Of a DNA stretch of 64,000 nt, positions 11,698-21,567 are shown piece after piece. Numbering within the stretch: the stretch's first letter is position 1; each line of letters starts with the position of its first letter. The notes beneath the pieces are model-generated. The model worked only from the letters and a program-made list of their open reading frames with translations. It made no database searches and was not told the DNA's origin. Source of the stretch: Desulfurococcales archaeon (GTDB lineage Archaea > Thermoproteota > Thermoprotei_A > Sulfolobales > Desulfurococcaceae); assembly GCA_027022365.1 (NCBI GenBank), contig JALVYU010000011.1, positions 99,742 to 163,741 on the forward strand, read 5' to 3'. Position numbers and translations under genes: made by a program.

Positions 11698-14600
11698 ATG
11701 TGTAGATCAGCAAGTGTTTTAAGCCTCATACTAATTATCGCTATTCTTCTACAGCCTCTCACAACACTATATTACCTGGTACATTCCGCTACTCAACCAT
11801 ATTTCCAGCCCGTAAGTACTAGCTTCAGGTCGAGAACCGGAGGAGATGTTTATCCGGGTAGCCAGAACGCGGTGTTAAACACCGACTTCATGTTTAACGG
11901 AACGCAGAATGCGACACAAGTATTTGCATGCATTGTTTCGGCTCCAGCGGGATTTAGTTTTCATGATAGATGTAGCCCCGCCTATAACTACAATGACAAG
12001 ATAGCTTCATCCGTTGCCCCTGGCCAGATAATCTATTTCCACTACATAGTGGATGTTAATAGGACTGTTTCTCCCGGAAACTATACTGTTAAGTTCAATA
12101 TAACATATTATTATAATTTGACTCTCCATTATCAGCTTGCTAATGTAACAGTAACAGTGCACTCTTATCCAGCATTAACGGTGAGTGTTGTGGATACTTA
12201 TTGGTCGCCCGATGGATACCCGGGTGAAACGAGTGCATCGTTGAACATTGTCTTCAAGAACACCGCTGACTCGACAATAAGTCAGGCAGAAGTAAAAGCT
12301 GTACTCAATGCACCCGTCGAGCCGACGAATCCGAGGACAACCATCAGGAACATATCACCACATACTCGCTCAATAATAACATTCAATAACATATTTATAA
12401 AGCCAGAGGCAGCCCCCGGCAACTATACAGGCACTATAACCATAAATGCCGAAATGACTACAAGCGACGGAGTAACATATAACGCTACAACAACAGTCAA
12501 CATTACCTTCCAGATCCAGAGCTCACCCCCCGTAAACCTTAAGGTGATAGATTACGGGTTCGCAGGAGACTATCCAAGACCTGGTGCCAGAAATGTACAG
12601 CTATATCTAAAGATACAGAACAGGGATAGAGCAACGATAGAATCCATCGTAGCCAACATAATGCTTACCAACGCCTACTTCATGAATGGTAGTATATACG
12701 GGGTAGTCACAGTCAATGGTCCCATAGGCTACGGCGAAGTATTCACGATAGCGTCTCCCCGCATAGTAATACCAGTTAACCAGACCTATGTCCGCGCAAT
12801 ATATGATCTCGATCTGCTCATGTCTTACAGCGGCTCAACATACTGGGCCCACGTCCGATATGATCTAACATTCTCGATCAGCCGTATGCCGTACGATATA
12901 CACATACTCTACGTTCACTGGGGATCGGGGGAAGTTTATCCCGGCTCAACGGGGCAATCACTAGTTGTAGGTATGGAGAACCTTATGCGTGCAAGAATAG
13001 AAGGGGCAGAAGCTGTACTCCAGCTACCTTCGAACGTCTTCTACCCACAAAAGATTTATCTCGACAATGTTGGAATAACTGCGGGCTCTGTCGCAAGGCT
13101 CGTCTTCCAGGGAATAAACATCGAGAAAAGCGCTCGTCCGGGAAACTATACCTGTAACCTAACCATCAACGGACTACTTGTCGATACAGACGGCTCATAC
13201 CGTACTATAAAGATTAACTTCACACTACTCATAGCAGTGTCCCAGCCCAACACAAGCCTCGTAGAACTAGTCACGTACAGATGGATCACGGGCAAAGCCT
13301 ACCCGGCGATGAACAATACAGGCGTTGAAGCGCTTCTCCAAGTTATTCGTAACGCCGAACTAAGAGATATTGTAGCAACCATAATACTGCCCAAGGGAAT
13401 ATGGGCTGAGACAACGGCAAGACACAACGAGACAATAACGCTGAACGGCCCGTACGGCTATGGATCAATAATACCGCTACGATTCACAAGCATAAGCATC
13501 GATAGAGACAACATGGGCACAATATACGTGGCGATAAAACTAGCCGCTCAAGCAACTATAAACGGGGCCAACACATGGATGAACAAAACGATATTACTTA
13601 GACTAAATATTGAGCCGCCAAGCAATATCCTCGAGATAATAAGCGCTCGGTGGGGCTCGGGCAAAGCATACCCATGGACAGCACAGGCAAGCATACAGGT
13701 ACTAACAAGGATTAGTGATGACATAACCGTTGACAGGCTCTCTGCGAAAATAATCTATCCACAAGGCATATTATCATCACATACAGGCGGAGCATACGAT
13801 ACATGGTATACAAACACACCGCACCAGTACGGCGACATAATATCTGTCCAGTATACCGGGGTAAAGATAGAAGGACTGAGCCCAGGAAACTACAGCTTCA
13901 CAATAATATATACGGGAATAATAACAATCAATGGAGGAAAAGCCTACTTCAAAATAAACAAGACCGTAACACTAGAGATCAGTAGACCCGTTCTAAACAT
14001 AAAACTAGTGGATGCTTCATGGAACATACCAGATCCATCACGTGTAATGGACAATGTGGGTATCAACATACTTCTTTATAACAACCAGACGGGGACAATA
14101 ACACAATTAACAGCCAAGCTACTCCTACCACCAGGTGCCGAGAGCCTTGAGGGAAGAAAATACATTATAAAAACAATTACAAATTCAGTCGCATATGCGC
14201 AAGTCTTCAGTATATCGTTTAACGGCATCAGGATAAATACCACTAATAACATCATGTCTTTCACATTAGTGCTCACAGCAAGAATCGATGACTCAGACAC
14301 AATATACCTGCTCAACAACACATTGTGCTTCAGGTTAGAAATAAACAGTACAAACACGACGTTCATACTGTCACGGATAGCCACAACATATAACGGGCAG
14401 CCGGCACCCCTGCTCCCAACAGCAAAAGGAGTGACATTATCGATAACCCTCCTAAACATTAGGAGCTACACTATAAACAGCCTGACAGCAGAGATCATAC
14501 TGCCAAGAGGCCTTGAGACCATAGGCTATCGAAGGAGTGTCGCGGGCCCAGTATCTCCGGGCGCAACAGTGACCCTCACCTACAGGCTAAACATAGGTGA

Positions 14601-16734
14601 TCTCGAGCCCGGGGCCTACAAGGCAGTATTGAAGCTATTCTTCACGAGGACAAACAATGGAGTAGTCATAACCAATGAACAGAGCATCAACGTATATCTC
14701 GTGATAGATAACCCGGAAAAGTACTATGCAGAACTGAAGATACTGGATGTATACTGGGGAACAACAGCGCCCACATATGTTTATCCGGGAATGAGGGATC
14801 AGCCAGCCTCAATAATCATAGTCAATAACGGCCAGTATCCAGCATACAATGCAAGACTAGTGATCGATGCCGATAACGCCCGCCCACTGACCAGAGAAAT
14901 ATATGTCACGTCGACAATTGCTCCTGGAACCTCTGTCAGGGCAGTAGCTTACTTCGATCTAGGAAACAGTAAACCTGGAATAGTGCCCCTCAACATAACA
15001 GTACATTATCAGATCAGGATATATGGCGCCGATATAGACGTCATGTACATGGCGGCCGATAAACTGGTAATTACGCGGCCGGAAACAATGATCAATAATA
15101 CAGAGATCTATCTAGTCAACGCTGGCTGGAGGAACAACTGGCCGGTATACCCTGGCACAAAGAACGCCGAATATACTTTCACAATAGCGAATCTCCTCCC
15201 ATACACTGTCGAAGGAGTCTTGGCCAAACTAGTACTTCCTAGTGCGTTCAAACCATACACGAATTATTCAACGATAACCTACATAGCAGGCCCAATAAAC
15301 TCGCTTCAATCAGTGACTGGTAGTTTCAGGCTAGACGTGATCGGAAAACCCGGAGTATACACGGGATTCATAGAGATAACATACTATATGGTTAGCGGTG
15401 GCCCCGGTCTTAGAAAGACTATCTATATACCCATCAAGATATCGATCAGCAATCCGAGAAAAGCTGTCACCGTTGTGATGTATGGGTGGCAGACAGGTCA
15501 GCCCACCCTAGATATGAAGGGTGCAAGATACTATGTGGTGTTGAGGAACAACGAGATACCACAGATACGGTACCCAGTCCTATATGTGCGGTTGCCGAGC
15601 GGCATATATTATTCACCGGACAACTCAAGCATGGCGAGGGCGCCGGCATCAGCAGCCGTTATCCCACAGACCCCAAGCACAACACTGGCTGCCCAGCCAA
15701 GCGTGCAGCAGATAATGAAGCTATTAACAACCCAGACCCAGCAGACAACAGTGACAACAACCAGCAAGGGAGCACTGATCTCATTTATGCTACCCCTCAA
15801 TCTCTGCTTAAAACATCCAGGAAAATACGTGGTAGACGCTAATCTATCCTACATTGATCCTTGGGGTAGCCAGTACAACCTTACAATAGAGTTCCCCATA
15901 CTAGTGCTCGGCAAACCGGCCAAGCTAGGCATAACTGCTAGTCAGATGATAGTATTCCATAACGGTACCACATGGTTTACCATGACAATAAATAATACAT
16001 CGCCTTCACCAATATATAATGTCTACATCATACTAGCTCCAATGGCTCCCATAGCTCTGCCCATAAACAACATAAAATACATCTCTATGATTGGGCCTCG
16101 CCAGTCCATAAATATTACATATAGGCTAGTTTATAACCCGATGAACATGATAACCTATGCGGGTGGGACACCAATATCGTATACCTCAGTGCCGTTCAAG
16201 ATAGCCATAATATACCGTGACCCGACCGGGGCAATGAATATCTATAATACGACAGTATCATCGCTGGTGAGGCCATTCATAGATATAGGGATAAGCAGTG
16301 ATACTAAAGCTAAGTACAGTGGTGGGGTTCTCTCGGTATCGGGTGTACTGATAAACTATGGCATTACACAGGCGAGAAGTGTTGATGTAGCAATCATCTA
16401 CGGCGACACAAGGGCTTCAAACTTCGTCGGCGACATCGATGCGGCAAGTCAGATGGCCTTCAAGGTATCAATGAATATCCAGAGATTAACAACGCGGACG
16501 GTTACGCTGGAAATAACATATAGGGATATGTATAATAACCTGTACTATAAGACCTATACATTACCGATCGAAGTCGAAAACACGACATCACTACAACCAG
16601 TTTCAGCGGCAAGCACTGGTCAGCCCACTCCCATGCACTACCTAATAATCGGCATGGTTGCCACATTCCTAGTCGGAGTATTCATTATAATATACAGGCT
16701 TACACGGCGTCACATGAGAAGGCTCGGCGGATGA
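11698..16734 (+). CDS. Large surface protein with about 13 beta-sandwich repeats and C-terminal anchor
   Basis: This protein of about 1678 residues has an N-terminal signal peptide (SVLSLILIIAILLQPL) and a single C-terminal membrane helix followed by basic residues (RLTRRHMRRLGG), so it is anchored with its bulk outside. The interior is built of units of about 120 residues. Each begins with an aromatic-W-x-G...YPG motif, followed by an N-N/N-R turn and an ALLILP-like strand, as in COG1361/CARDB-type domains. The motif recurs near 11848, 12199, 12554, 12920, 13280, 13651, 14020, 14390, 14755, 15128 and 15484, then less clearly near 15955 and 16312. A Thr/Gln/Ala-rich linker lies near 15630-15770. 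Many N-x-S/T sequons suggest glycosylation. I prefer the ATG at 11698 (AGGTGGGA upstream) over GTG 11689. It overlaps the permease gene by ATGA. Confidence 0.85.
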   Translation: MCRSASVLSLILIIAILLQPLTTLYYLVHSATQPYFQPVSTSFRSRTGGDVYPGSQNAVLNTDFMFNGTQNATQVFACIVSAPAGFSFHDRCSPAYNYNDKIASSVAPGQIIYFHYIVDVNRTVSPGNYTVKFNITYYYNLTLHYQLANVTVTVHSYPALTVSVVDTYWSPDGYPGETSASLNIVFKNTADSTISQAEVKAVLNAPVEPTNPRTTIRNISPHTRSIITFNNIFIKPEAAPGNYTGTITINAEMTTSDGVTYNATTTVNITFQIQSSPPVNLKVIDYGFAGDYPRPGARNVQLYLKIQNRDRATIESIVANIMLTNAYFMNGSIYGVVTVNGPIGYGEVFTIASPRIVIPVNQTYVRAIYDLDLLMSYSGSTYWAHVRYDLTFSISRMPYDIHILYVHWGSGEVYPGSTGQSLVVGMENLMRARIEGAEAVLQLPSNVFYPQKIYLDNVGITAGSVARLVFQGINIEKSARPGNYTCNLTINGLLVDTDGSYRTIKINFTLLIAVSQPNTSLVELVTYRWITGKAYPAMNNTGVEALLQVIRNAELRDIVATIILPKGIWAETTARHNETITLNGPYGYGSIIPLRFTSISIDRDNMGTIYVAIKLAAQATINGANTWMNKTILLRLNIEPPSNILEIISARWGSGKAYPWTAQASIQVLTRISDDITVDRLSAKIIYPQGILSSHTGGAYDTWYTNTPHQYGDIISVQYTGVKIEGLSPGNYSFTIIYTGIITINGGKAYFKINKTVTLEISRPVLNIKLVDASWNIPDPSRVMDNVGINILLYNNQTGTITQLTAKLLLPPGAESLEGRKYIIKTITNSVAYAQVFSISFNGIRINTTNNIMSFTLVLTARIDDSDTIYLLNNTLCFRLEINSTNTTFILSRIATTYNGQPAPLLPTAKGVTLSITLLNIRSYTINSLTAEIILPRGLETIGYRRSVAGPVSPGATVTLTYRLNIGDLEPGAYKAVLKLFFTRTNNGVVITNEQSINVYLVIDNPEKYYAELKILDVYWGTTAPTYVYPGMRDQPASIIIVNNGQYPAYNARLVIDADNARPLTREIYVTSTIAPGTSVRAVAYFDLGNSKPGIVPLNITVHYQIRIYGADIDVMYMAADKLVITRPETMINNTEIYLVNAGWRNNWPVYPGTKNAEYTFTIANLLPYTVEGVLAKLVLPSAFKPYTNYSTITYIAGPINSLQSVTGSFRLDVIGKPGVYTGFIEITYYMVSGGPGLRKTIYIPIKISISNPRKAVTVVMYGWQTGQPTLDMKGARYYVVLRNNEIPQIRYPVLYVRLPSGIYYSPDNSSMARAPASAAVIPQTPSTTLAAQPSVQQIMKLLTTQTQQTTVTTTSKGALISFMLPLNLCLKHPGKYVVDANLSYIDPWGSQYNLTIEFPILVLGKPAKLGITASQMIVFHNGTTWFTMTINNTSPSPIYNVYIILAPMAPIALPINNIKYISMIGPRQSINITYRLVYNPMNMITYAGGTPISYTSVPFKIAIIYRDPTGAMNIYNTTVSSLVRPFIDIGISSDTKAKYSGGVLSVSGVLINYGITQARSVDVAIIYGDTRASNFVGDIDAASQMAFKVSMNIQRLTTRTVTLEITYRDMYNNLYYKTYTLPIEVENTTSLQPVSAASTGQPTPMHYLIIGMVATFLVGVFIIIYRLTRRHMRRLGG

Positions 16735-17972
16735 CTGGAGTCTACAAGGGATCAATTATGTTAATAACAGATGTACTTAGACTAGCTTCTAAAGCCCTAT
16801 CTGAGAAGAAGACACGTGCCATACTAACGATAATAGGGATTATGATTGGGCCCATGGCCCTGGTAATGATAAACGGGGTAGTGTCTGGTTACAGCAACTA
16901 TATACTCCAGCAGATCAAGGGGCTGGGAGAGAACCTGATAGTTGTAACTCCTAAGGAGAACTTCAAGCTGGGAGAAGCTGACCTGAACTATATCAAGTCA
17001 TTGCCGGGAGTAGCAGATGCAACCCCGTTTTATTCGACACAGGGAGAGACACGGGTTGGAACACAGAAGAAAACCGTGTTCATATATGCTGTATCATACT
17101 CCTTCCTATTCAAGGCCATACCTAGCCTAAAGATAGCTGAGGGAAGCATACCTGCCGATAGCGATATATCGAAATGCATCATCGGCCACGACATAGCCTA
17201 CACGAGCCTGGGAACAAGAGCATACAGTGTAGGCGATGTGATAACCATCCAAATATACCGTGTCAAGAGCGGCGGTAAAATCGAGGTAAAGCATGTGGCG
17301 TTTCTAATACAGGGAATACTTAAAAAATACGGTGGAGCAGCGTTCCTTAACCCTGACCAGACAGTATTCATAAGCATGGAGGCAGCCAAAAGGATCATAG
17401 GTATAAGTCAATGGACGGGCATCCTCATCCTCGCAAAGAGCCCGGCGCTTGTAAACAATATAACTGAGACACTCAAGCAAAGCTATGGAGGCAACATCGA
17501 CATAGTCTCGTTCCTAGCCATAGCACAGATAACGTCATCAATAACAGGGGCAATAAACTTCATGACATTCGCCGCCAGCCTAGCAGCATTCGCCGTGGCG
17601 ATAGCTGGTGTGGCCGCAACTATGATCACATCCGTTATCGAGCGGACGAAAGAAATAGGGGTAATGAAGGCCCTCGGTTTCACTGACGGCCAAGTATTGA
17701 TTCTCATAATAGCTGAGGGCATAGTCATGAGCCTCATAGGCGGAATAGTAGGAGTTTCTCTAGGAATAGTCGGGGCCTACGTACTCGCGTCGAGGGGGAT
17801 GGTTATACATGCGGGTACGACAACGATACTTATCAAGGCTAATCCAGCAATATCGCCGGAATTCATAGGGTTAACAATGATCATGACCCTAATGATCGGT
17901 GTTGCCGGCAGTATATTCCCAGCATACAGAGCCGCCAAGATACCGCCAGCAGTCGCTTTAAGATACGAGTAA
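16731..17972 (+). CDS. MacB/FtsX-type ABC permease
   Basis: This 413-residue membrane protein has the MacB topology: one N-terminal helix (RAILTIIGIMIGPMALVMI), an external domain of about 220 residues, then three C-terminal helices with the FtsX domain (ERTKEIGVMKALGFTDGQVL and a final FPAYRAAKIPPAVALRYE). The E-R-x-K-E-I-G-x-x-K-A motif contacts the ATPase. The start is the ATG in the ATGA overlap with the preceding gene; an ATG at 16758 would give a shorter N-terminus. With the 10884 ATPase it forms the motor, and the 11698 protein is the likely external partner. Confidence 0.92.
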   Translation: MTGVYKGSIMLITDVLRLASKALSEKKTRAILTIIGIMIGPMALVMINGVVSGYSNYILQQIKGLGENLIVVTPKENFKLGEADLNYIKSLPGVADATPFYSTQGETRVGTQKKTVFIYAVSYSFLFKAIPSLKIAEGSIPADSDISKCIIGHDIAYTSLGTRAYSVGDVITIQIYRVKSGGKIEVKHVAFLIQGILKKYGGAAFLNPDQTVFISMEAAKRIIGISQWTGILILAKSPALVNNITETLKQSYGGNIDIVSFLAIAQITSSITGAINFMTFAASLAAFAVAIAGVAATMITSVIERTKEIGVMKALGFTDGQVLILIIAEGIVMSLIGGIVGVSLGIVGAYVLASRGMVIHAGTTTILIKANPAISPEFIGLTMIMTLMIGVAGSIFPAYRAAKIPPAVALRYE

Positions 17973-18074
17973 TAACCATTGACAAAGACTATTTTAATAA
18001 AGAATACATTATATTGATCCGGAGCTGGGAAGAAACATCCACGTTCTAACACCAACTACATGGATGGCTAGTCG

Positions 18075-18578
18075 GTGGTATCGTTGCGAAGCGTCTTAGA
18101 CGTATATGCCAAATACAGAGGGATCATAAGGCTATTAATACTCTATGTCTTAAGCAAGAAACCGCTCCACGGCTATGGTATAATGAAGGAGCTCAAAGAG
18201 ATCATGGGCAAGATGCCTGGTCCGGGAAACATTTATCCACAGATAAGATACTTGCTTCGCAAGAACTATATCGAGATACACGAGGAGGTTAGGCAGGGCC
18301 GTAAAAGAAAAGTATATAGGATAACCGAGAAAGGCCTGGAGTACTTAGCGGAGAACATGGATAGGGTCAACGAAGCTATAGAGATGTTCTCAAGGCTTAA
18401 ACACTTATTTGACTGTGGTTTCAGAGAAATAATGGCGGAGCTATGGGTTCTAATTAAAGTATGGGATAAGCTTAGCGACAAGGACAAGGCATATGTAAAA
18501 GAAATTCTTGGCAGGATGAAGGAAGAAATAGCAAAGATCCTCGTCAGATATACTAGGGAGACAAAGGCTTCGGCATAA
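18075..18578 (+). CDS. PadR-family transcriptional regulator
   Basis: This 167-residue DNA-binding protein has the PadR winged helix: LSKKPLHGYGIMKEL, then GPGNIYPQIRYLLRKNYI and the wing GRKRKVYRITEKGLEYL. A C-terminal helical part (residues 90-165) probably dimerises or senses a ligand. It starts at GTG 18075 and lies about 100 bases after the MacB-like permease on the same strand. PadR proteins often repress an adjacent ABC exporter, so it may control the 10884-17972 operon. That link is inference. Confidence 0.85.
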   Translation: MVSLRSVLDVYAKYRGIIRLLILYVLSKKPLHGYGIMKELKEIMGKMPGPGNIYPQIRYLLRKNYIEIHEEVRQGRKRKVYRITEKGLEYLAENMDRVNEAIEMFSRLKHLFDCGFREIMAELWVLIKVWDKLSDKDKAYVKEILGRMKEEIAKILVRYTRETKASA

Positions 18579-18605
18579 GACATAAACCATTTCCTTTCCG
18601 ATCCT

Positions 18606-19814
18606 TTATCCACCCATTACGATGAGCATTAGGGCTAAGCTACTTGTGCCTATTATGTCTGCTATGCTTGTAAGTATGGGCGCCAACGTATTATCTGGAT
18701 CTATGCCTGCCTTAAAGCTCGCCATCGCCGCATAGTATGTGAGAATAGTTATTATTGCTGTGAGCAATAAACCTGCTGACATAACTATTTCAATGACCTT
18801 AAATCCCCACATAATGGTTGCCCCACGAGAAATTGCGACAGCAAAACCAAATATGCTTAGAGAACCAAATATCATCAGGGCGTGTATTAGGTTTAGTAGG
18901 AACTGTTTTAGGGTCCATGAATCGCTAGGGATCCATTTAATCTTAATGGAGCCTATGTGGAGGCTCGTGGAGAGCCTGGATGAGAACCTGCAGGCGATGG
19001 CACCTCCATCTTCTAGGAATGCGGGTATGACCGCCAGTATGCCTAATCCCTTTACAATATTATTTATATTAGTCATGAGTATCACTCCGGCGAACATGCT
19101 CATACTGCTTGAGAACATTATTATAGGCATGTTCTGGACGAGTATGTTCCATGTTCTCTCCAACGGATCGTTTTCTTCTCTGGTAACAACCCTGTAGAAC
19201 ACATAAGCAGGAATGATCAGTAGGACGAGTGTAAATAACAACATAAAGAGTCTTGGTACGTCTGTTGCGATGAGGTAAGCAAATACAATCGTAGGTACTG
19301 TAACCATGTCTCCGAAGAGCGTCGCTATAGGTGCAACAACGTTATCTGGATTAATTCCTCGCTTAAAACTGGTGAAAGCGAGCCATGTGGTTGATGGTAT
19401 CATGATGATACTTGAGATCACGGCTGATAAAACGGCTACAAAGACGGTTGAGTAAGGCTCGAGATTATACTTGCCAAATACAATGGATACAATGAAAGTG
19501 AGAAGACCTATCCACGTATTGATCAAGATGAGGATCGAGGACAAAGCCATGAGTTCTGCCCGGATTAGCTTCTTGGCCATACCGAGGTGAAGCAGAGTGC
19601 CGAGCCTTGAACCATAGCTGGAGTAAACATCTCCACGTGCATCACTAGCCGCTGGAAGAAGTGCGAGAAGGATCTCCGCATGCATGATAATGGGTTGGAA
19701 GATCTGGAGGAAATAACCGGATATATAGTCGCCGAGATTACAGAGCATAAGTGAGACCGCGCCTTCTTTCAAGTCCTTCTTGAACTCTTCATCAAAGATC
19801 ATAGATCTCACCAT
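18606..19814 (-). CDS. MgtE/SLC41-type divalent cation transporter (two MgtE domains)
   Basis: This 402-residue membrane protein contains two tandem MgtE transmembrane domains, as in eukaryotic SLC41A1. The first has LPAASDARGDVYSSYGSRL and GINPDNVVAPIATLFGDM; the second has IPAFLEDGGAIACRFSSRL and GIDPDNTLAPILTSIADI. These paired P-x-x-x-x-x-G and D-P-D-N motifs line the cation path. The cytoplasmic N-domain and CBS domains of bacterial MgtE are absent. It probably moves Mg2+ or a related divalent cation. It is a single gene, convergent with the PadR gene. Confidence 0.87.
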   Translation of the reverse strand: MVRSMIFDEEFKKDLKEGAVSLMLCNLGDYISGYFLQIFQPIIMHAEILLALLPAASDARGDVYSSYGSRLGTLLHLGMAKKLIRAELMALSSILILINTWIGLLTFIVSIVFGKYNLEPYSTVFVAVLSAVISSIIMIPSTTWLAFTSFKRGINPDNVVAPIATLFGDMVTVPTIVFAYLIATDVPRLFMLLFTLVLLIIPAYVFYRVVTREENDPLERTWNILVQNMPIIMFSSSMSMFAGVILMTNINNIVKGLGILAVIPAFLEDGGAIACRFSSRLSTSLHIGSIKIKWIPSDSWTLKQFLLNLIHALMIFGSLSIFGFAVAISRGATIMWGFKVIEIVMSAGLLLTAIITILTYYAAMASFKAGIDPDNTLAPILTSIADIIGTSSLALMLIVMGG

Positions 19815-19929
19815 GAACCGGTATTACACCTGCTCATCACCCTACCTCTTAGGTATCGTTGTCGCTGACTCGGTCAAACTGTGATATGGGTGTTAAATCT
19901 TATTTAAATAAAACCTTATGATCAAATAG

Positions 19930-20439
19930 ATGAGAACAGCTATTACTCTTGCAGGTGTAACTATCATGCCTATAAGGATTAGAGGTCCAGGTCGAGAACC
20001 GCGGAGAATACGCCCGGAAGACGCTATCAAAGCAATCAGTCTTGTGAAGGAGGGTATTAAATTATTCACTGCTGGTCCACCGATAATTCATCGCGGTCCC
20101 GCCGGGGAAATCCATGTTGATGTCCCCTTGATGTATAATGGCTATGCTTTGGACAGAATACATTATGATCCGTACACGAATACTTTCTCTCCGAAAGGGA
20201 GGCCTGTGCATGCTATAAATGTACAAATATCTCGTGATACTGTCTGGCAGCTCTCTAAGCAGTATGTTAAAGAACTATATGTTATCGAAGCCGTTGAGTA
20301 CAGAGAGCCCGAAGACGTGTGGGTAGTGCCTCTCGCATGGAGATGCTTTATCGTTGCTCACATTAAGGTTAGCTATGACGGTGAAGAGCTGGTTCCAGAT
20401 TACCCCCTGACCGAGGAAATAACGGGACGCCTTATGTGA
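19930..20439 (+). CDS. Conserved hypothetical protein
   Basis: I do not recognise this 169-residue soluble protein. It has no signal peptide or membrane segment. A proline- and arginine-rich start (RIRGPGREPRRIRPEDAIKA) is followed by an alpha/beta part containing IHRGPAGEIHVDVPLMYNGYALDRIHYDP. A TTAAATCTTATTTAAATAA box lies about 30 bases before the ATG at 19930, so the transcript is nearly leaderless. The permease gene at 20453 follows after 13 bases, so the two are probably co-transcribed. Confidence 0.6.
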   Translation: MRTAITLAGVTIMPIRIRGPGREPRRIRPEDAIKAISLVKEGIKLFTAGPPIIHRGPAGEIHVDVPLMYNGYALDRIHYDPYTNTFSPKGRPVHAINVQISRDTVWQLSKQYVKELYVIEAVEYREPEDVWVVPLAWRCFIVAHIKVSYDGEELVPDYPLTEEITGRLM

Positions 20440-20452
20440 TCAGGCGGTTAGC

Positions 20453-21565
20453 GTGAAGCTTCGGAGAAGGATCTTTGATTTCATCATGAGAGAAAAGCTC
20501 TTGGTAACTCTATTCATATTATTCATTTCGTTCCTCATGTATGATCATGGCCTAGTTGAACGCATACCTGAATGTGTAAACATAAATGCTCTCATAGTTA
20601 TTTTCACGCTACTCGTGATCAGCCGCTCCCTACATGTTTCAGGACTCACAAACCAGGTAGCAGTGAGGATACTATCTCGTACAAAGGGCTTGCCACGCGC
20701 TACATTGTTCTATATAGTCTTAATCACGTATCTTCTCGCACCACTCATAATGAATGATGGGGCCATATTCGTGATGGTGCCTTTAGTAGTAGTTGTTGCT
20801 GAGCTGTCCGGCCACGAAGAAGCATTACTTGTGACCCTTGTGGCTATCTCGGCTAACCTGGCCTCCATCATCTTGCCGATAGGTAATCCCCAGGACATCG
20901 TGATCTGGACACACTATGGGGTATCCCTGCCCGAGTACGTATTGGCTTCTCTTCCACTCTACCTCCTATCACTAGGGCTTCTTGCCCTATATGTTGTTTT
21001 CTTGTCCAGGAGGCTCGTCATTAAGGAACTGCCTCATCTTCCTAGGGTAAGACTTGATAAGAAGCTCTCCATAGCATCTATATCCTCGTTAATCGCTATC
21101 ATTATTACTGCCCAGCTCAAAAACCCGTTGATCGGCCTCATAATAACCCTTGCGCTAATATTATTGTCTAGGCCCAGGATATTGGTTGAGGTCGATTACC
21201 CCTTGCTTGTAGTGTTCCTTCTAATGTTTATTGATTTCTCCGAGATACCTCACCTCCTCGGCGTACAGTCATTGATAAGCATGCTAACTCCCGTCCAGGT
21301 TTATGGCGTGTCACTTGTTTTGAGCCAGCTTATAAGCAATGTCCCGGCAACAATAGCCATTATCAGGCACACGGTTTACTGGAAACCATTGTTTGCGGGT
21401 GTAAATATTGGTGGTGTGGGTTTTCTCCCAGGGAGCATGGCTAATATTATTGCTTTGAGGCTGTCCAGGGTGAAAACACGTGATTATCACCGGTACGCGC
21501 TCCCCTTCTTCATCGTGTTGGGGCTACTGGGTCTGTTCCTGGTCTATATCGGTCTTTATGGTTAG
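20453..21565 (+). CDS. Ion permease of the ArsB/NhaD/CitM superfamily
   Basis: This 370-residue integral membrane protein has about ten helices. The re-entrant motif ANLASIILPIGNPQDIVI and the later LSQLISNVPATIAI match the two S-N-x-G/P-x-x-x-x-x-G-N-P motifs of the IT superfamily (arsenite, citrate, Na+/H+ carriers). The substrate cannot be assigned. It starts at GTG 20453, preceded by AGGCGGTTAGC, 13 bases after the 19930 gene. It ends two bases before the convergent ABC ATPase gene. Confidence 0.8.
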   Translation: MKLRRRIFDFIMREKLLVTLFILFISFLMYDHGLVERIPECVNINALIVIFTLLVISRSLHVSGLTNQVAVRILSRTKGLPRATLFYIVLITYLLAPLIMNDGAIFVMVPLVVVVAELSGHEEALLVTLVAISANLASIILPIGNPQDIVIWTHYGVSLPEYVLASLPLYLLSLGLLALYVVFLSRRLVIKELPHLPRVRLDKKLSIASISSLIAIIITAQLKNPLIGLIITLALILLSRPRILVEVDYPLLVVFLLMFIDFSEIPHLLGVQSLISMLTPVQVYGVSLVLSQLISNVPATIAIIRHTVYWKPLFAGVNIGGVGFLPGSMANIIALRLSRVKTRDYHRYALPFFIVLGLLGLFLVYIGLYG

Positions 21566-21567
21566 CG

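Noticed and set aside
11800..16500. Possible CRISPR-like or satellite DNA array, given the regular 360-base spacing.
   Set aside because: The period exists at the protein level only; the DNA copies are diverged and lie inside one long coding frame.
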